This document shows positions 62,707 through 64,000 of a stretch of 64,000 nt of DNA, in pieces. Every line of letters begins with the position of its first letter. The first letter of the stretch is position 1. Both the position numbers and the translations under genes were made by a program. The notes beneath the pieces were generated by a model. It was not told the DNA's origin. It saw nothing but the letters and a program-made list of their open reading frames with translations, and made no database searches. The DNA is from Benzoatithermus sp963720725 (lineage in GTDB: Bacteria; Pseudomonadota; Alphaproteobacteria; Geminicoccales; Geminicoccaceae), in contig CAVRGN010000011.1 of the NCBI GenBank assembly GCA_963720725.1, positions 248,001-312,000 of the forward strand, given 5' to 3'.

Positions 62707-63449
62707 GACGCCGCCTCCTCGCTGATGATGGTGTGCGGACCCTCGCCCCGCAGAACCCGTGCGAACGAGCCCGGAGCATGCACGGAAAAGACGATGATGG
62801 GAATGCTGCTCTCCCTCGCCAGGGAGATGGCCGAGGCGTCCATGACCTTCAGATCACGCGCCAGGACGTCGAGATAGGTCAGGCGCTCGTAGCGGCGCGC
62901 CTCCGGGTCGCGGCGCGGGTCGGCGGAGTAGACGCCATCGACCTGCGTACCCTTCAAGATGGCGTCGCAATCGAGCTCGGCCGCCCGCAGCGCGGCGGCG
63001 GTGTCGGTGGTGAAGTAGGGATTGCCGGTTCCGGCGGCGAAGATCACGATCCGCGACTTCTCCAGGTGACGCACGGCGCGGCGCCGGATGTAGGGCTCGC
63101 ACACGGCCGACATCGGGATCGCCGACATGACCCGGGTCGGAATGCCGGTCTGGTGCTCGATCACGCTCTGGACCGCCAGCGCGTTGATGACCGTGCCCAG
63201 CATGCCCATGTAGTCCGCGGTCGAGCGCTCGACGCCGGCGGCCGCCAGCGTGCTGCCCCGGATGATGTTGCCACCACCGATCACGACGCAGAGTTGCACC
63301 CCCAACGCTTGGACGGCGGCGCAGTCGTCGGCCAGCTGGCGGAGCACGCGGCGGTCATGGCCGTACTCGCCATCGCCGAGCAGCGCCTCACCCGACATCT
63401 TGAGCAGGACCCGGCGATACCGGGACCCGGGGGGTTGGCTCTCCGACAT
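62703..63449 (-). CDS. pyrH: UMP kinase
   Basis: A 248-residue amino acid kinase-fold enzyme phosphorylating UMP to UDP. The N-terminal LLKMSGEALLGD, the glycine motif VVIGGGNIIRGS and the segment GTGNPYFTTDTAAALRA are all diagnostic. It lies 51 bases after tsf and overlaps frr. Confidence 0.97.
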   Translation of the reverse strand: MSESQPPGSRYRRVLLKMSGEALLGDGEYGHDRRVLRQLADDCAAVQALGVQLCVVIGGGNIIRGSTLAAAGVERSTADYMGMLGTVINALAVQSVIEHQTGIPTRVMSAIPMSAVCEPYIRRRAVRHLEKSRIVIFAAGTGNPYFTTDTAAALRAAELDCDAILKGTQVDGVYSADPRRDPEARRYERLTYLDVLARDLKVMDASAISLARESSIPIIVFSVHAPGSFARVLRGEGPHTIISEEAAS

Positions 63450-63500
63450 GGCCGGGCTCCGTGTTGCTTGAGCGGCCGAGCGGCCGCGTTCCCGTCGGCC

Positions 63501-64000
63501 TCAGACGCCGGCCAGCTGCGCCACCTCGGCCGCGAAATCGTCGCCGCCCTTTTCGACGCCCTCCCCGAGGGCCATCCGCACGAAAGCCACTACCTCGATG
63601 CCCGCCCCCGCGTCCTTGGCAGCGGCCTGGACCGCCTCCTTGACCCGCTTGTCCGTGTCGACCACGAACACCTGCTCGAGCAGGACGGCCTCCTCGTAGA
63701 ACTTGCGGAGCCGACCCTCGACCATCTTCTCGATGATGTTCTCGGGCTTGCCCGAGGCTCGGGCCTGGTCGGCAAAGATGGCCTTCTCACGCTCGACCAT
63801 GGCGGGATCGATCCGGTCCGCGGTCACCGCCTGCGGGTTGGTCGCGGCGATATGCATGGCCAGTTGCTTGCCGGCATCGGCGACGCGGGTCGAATCACCC
63901 GTGGAGGCGAGCGCCACCAGCACGCCGAGCTTGCCGAGCCCGGGCGAGAGCTGATTGTGGAGGTAGCCGGCCACGGCACCGTGCGCGACTTCCAGATAGG
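63501..64000 (-). CDS. tsf: Elongation factor Ts, C-terminal part (5' end outside window)
   Basis: Nucleotide exchange factor for EF-Tu. The last 166 or so codons are present, from LEVAHGAVAGYLHNQLSPG through KLGVLVALAS and AMHIAATNPQAVTAD to the end at AQLAGV. The frame is open to base 64000 and the N-terminal TDFV region that contacts EF-Tu is off the window. rpsB would be expected further right. The downstream pyrH-frr order confirms the assignment. Confidence 0.95.
   Translation of the reverse strand, partial: YLEVAHGAVAGYLHNQLSPGLGKLGVLVALASTGDSTRVADAGKQLAMHIAATNPQAVTADRIDPAMVEREKAIFADQARASGKPENIIEKMVEGRLRKFYEEAVLLEQVFVVDTDKRVKEAVQAAAKDAGAGIEVVAFVRMALGEGVEKGGDDFAAEVAQLAGV

Overview
The window is a very GC-rich bacterial chromosome segment. 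Three features point to an alphaproteobacterium, most likely of the Rhodospirillales/Geminicoccales type: the tsf-pyrH-frr-uppS-cdsA-dxr-rseP-bamA-skp-fabZ order facing gltA and gltX, the ctaC-ctaD-ctaB-ctaG-ctaE-DUF983-surf1 cytochrome oxidase operon, and two glutamyl-tRNA synthetase genes. That placement is inferred from gene content and order. I see no rRNA, tRNA, CRISPR array, prophage or intact insertion sequence.

Layout. 1-2160: the end of a sugar ABC operon, with a substrate-binding protein gene broken by one extra base, divergent from an aldo/keto reductase. 2581-4377: a small membrane protein, a zinc-ribbon metallopeptidase and a short unknown protein. 4392-7985: a nucleotide-sugar dehydrogenase (frameshifted), a UDP-glucuronate 4-epimerase and an RTX protein with three extra C-terminal repeats, suggesting cell-surface polysaccharide and a secreted protein. 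8555-19770 (minus strand): a tightly packed operon running from the oxidase subunits and assembly factors through ctaA into an M32 carboxypeptidase, thrC and an M16 peptidase. 20013-32311: tldD, a cytochrome c-like gene tail, a divergent AraC/MFS pair, DUF2076, a HerA-like ATPase, an EmrAB-type pump, serA and an SLC13-type permease. 32379-36527: an MscS channel, a short-chain dehydrogenase remnant, a universal stress protein and a hydrolase-OsmC fusion. 36589-41591 (minus): a polar amino acid ABC transporter with a SelA-like PLP enzyme and an orphan sugar-type ATPase.

41661-53395: comEC, a Wzc-type tyrosine kinase with an unusual AT-rich promoter, gltX1, cysS, cimA, trmJ and an LprI-like lipoprotein on the minus strand, with gltX2 divergent. 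53474-64000: gltA facing the translation/isoprenoid/envelope operon tsf to fabZ. The lipid A genes lpxD, lpxA, lpxI and lpxB, which normally flank fabZ here, are absent.

Two observations affect how the annotation should be read. Five conserved genes (the sugar-binding protein, tviB-like, cimA, cysS, gltX2) each contain at least one single extra base that breaks the frame, all repaired by deleting one nucleotide; this looks more like consensus error than gene decay. In addition, the 3' third of cysS (about 44761-45300) has clearly lower GC and many frame changes, and is either a badly resolved assembly patch or a genuinely foreign or decayed segment.
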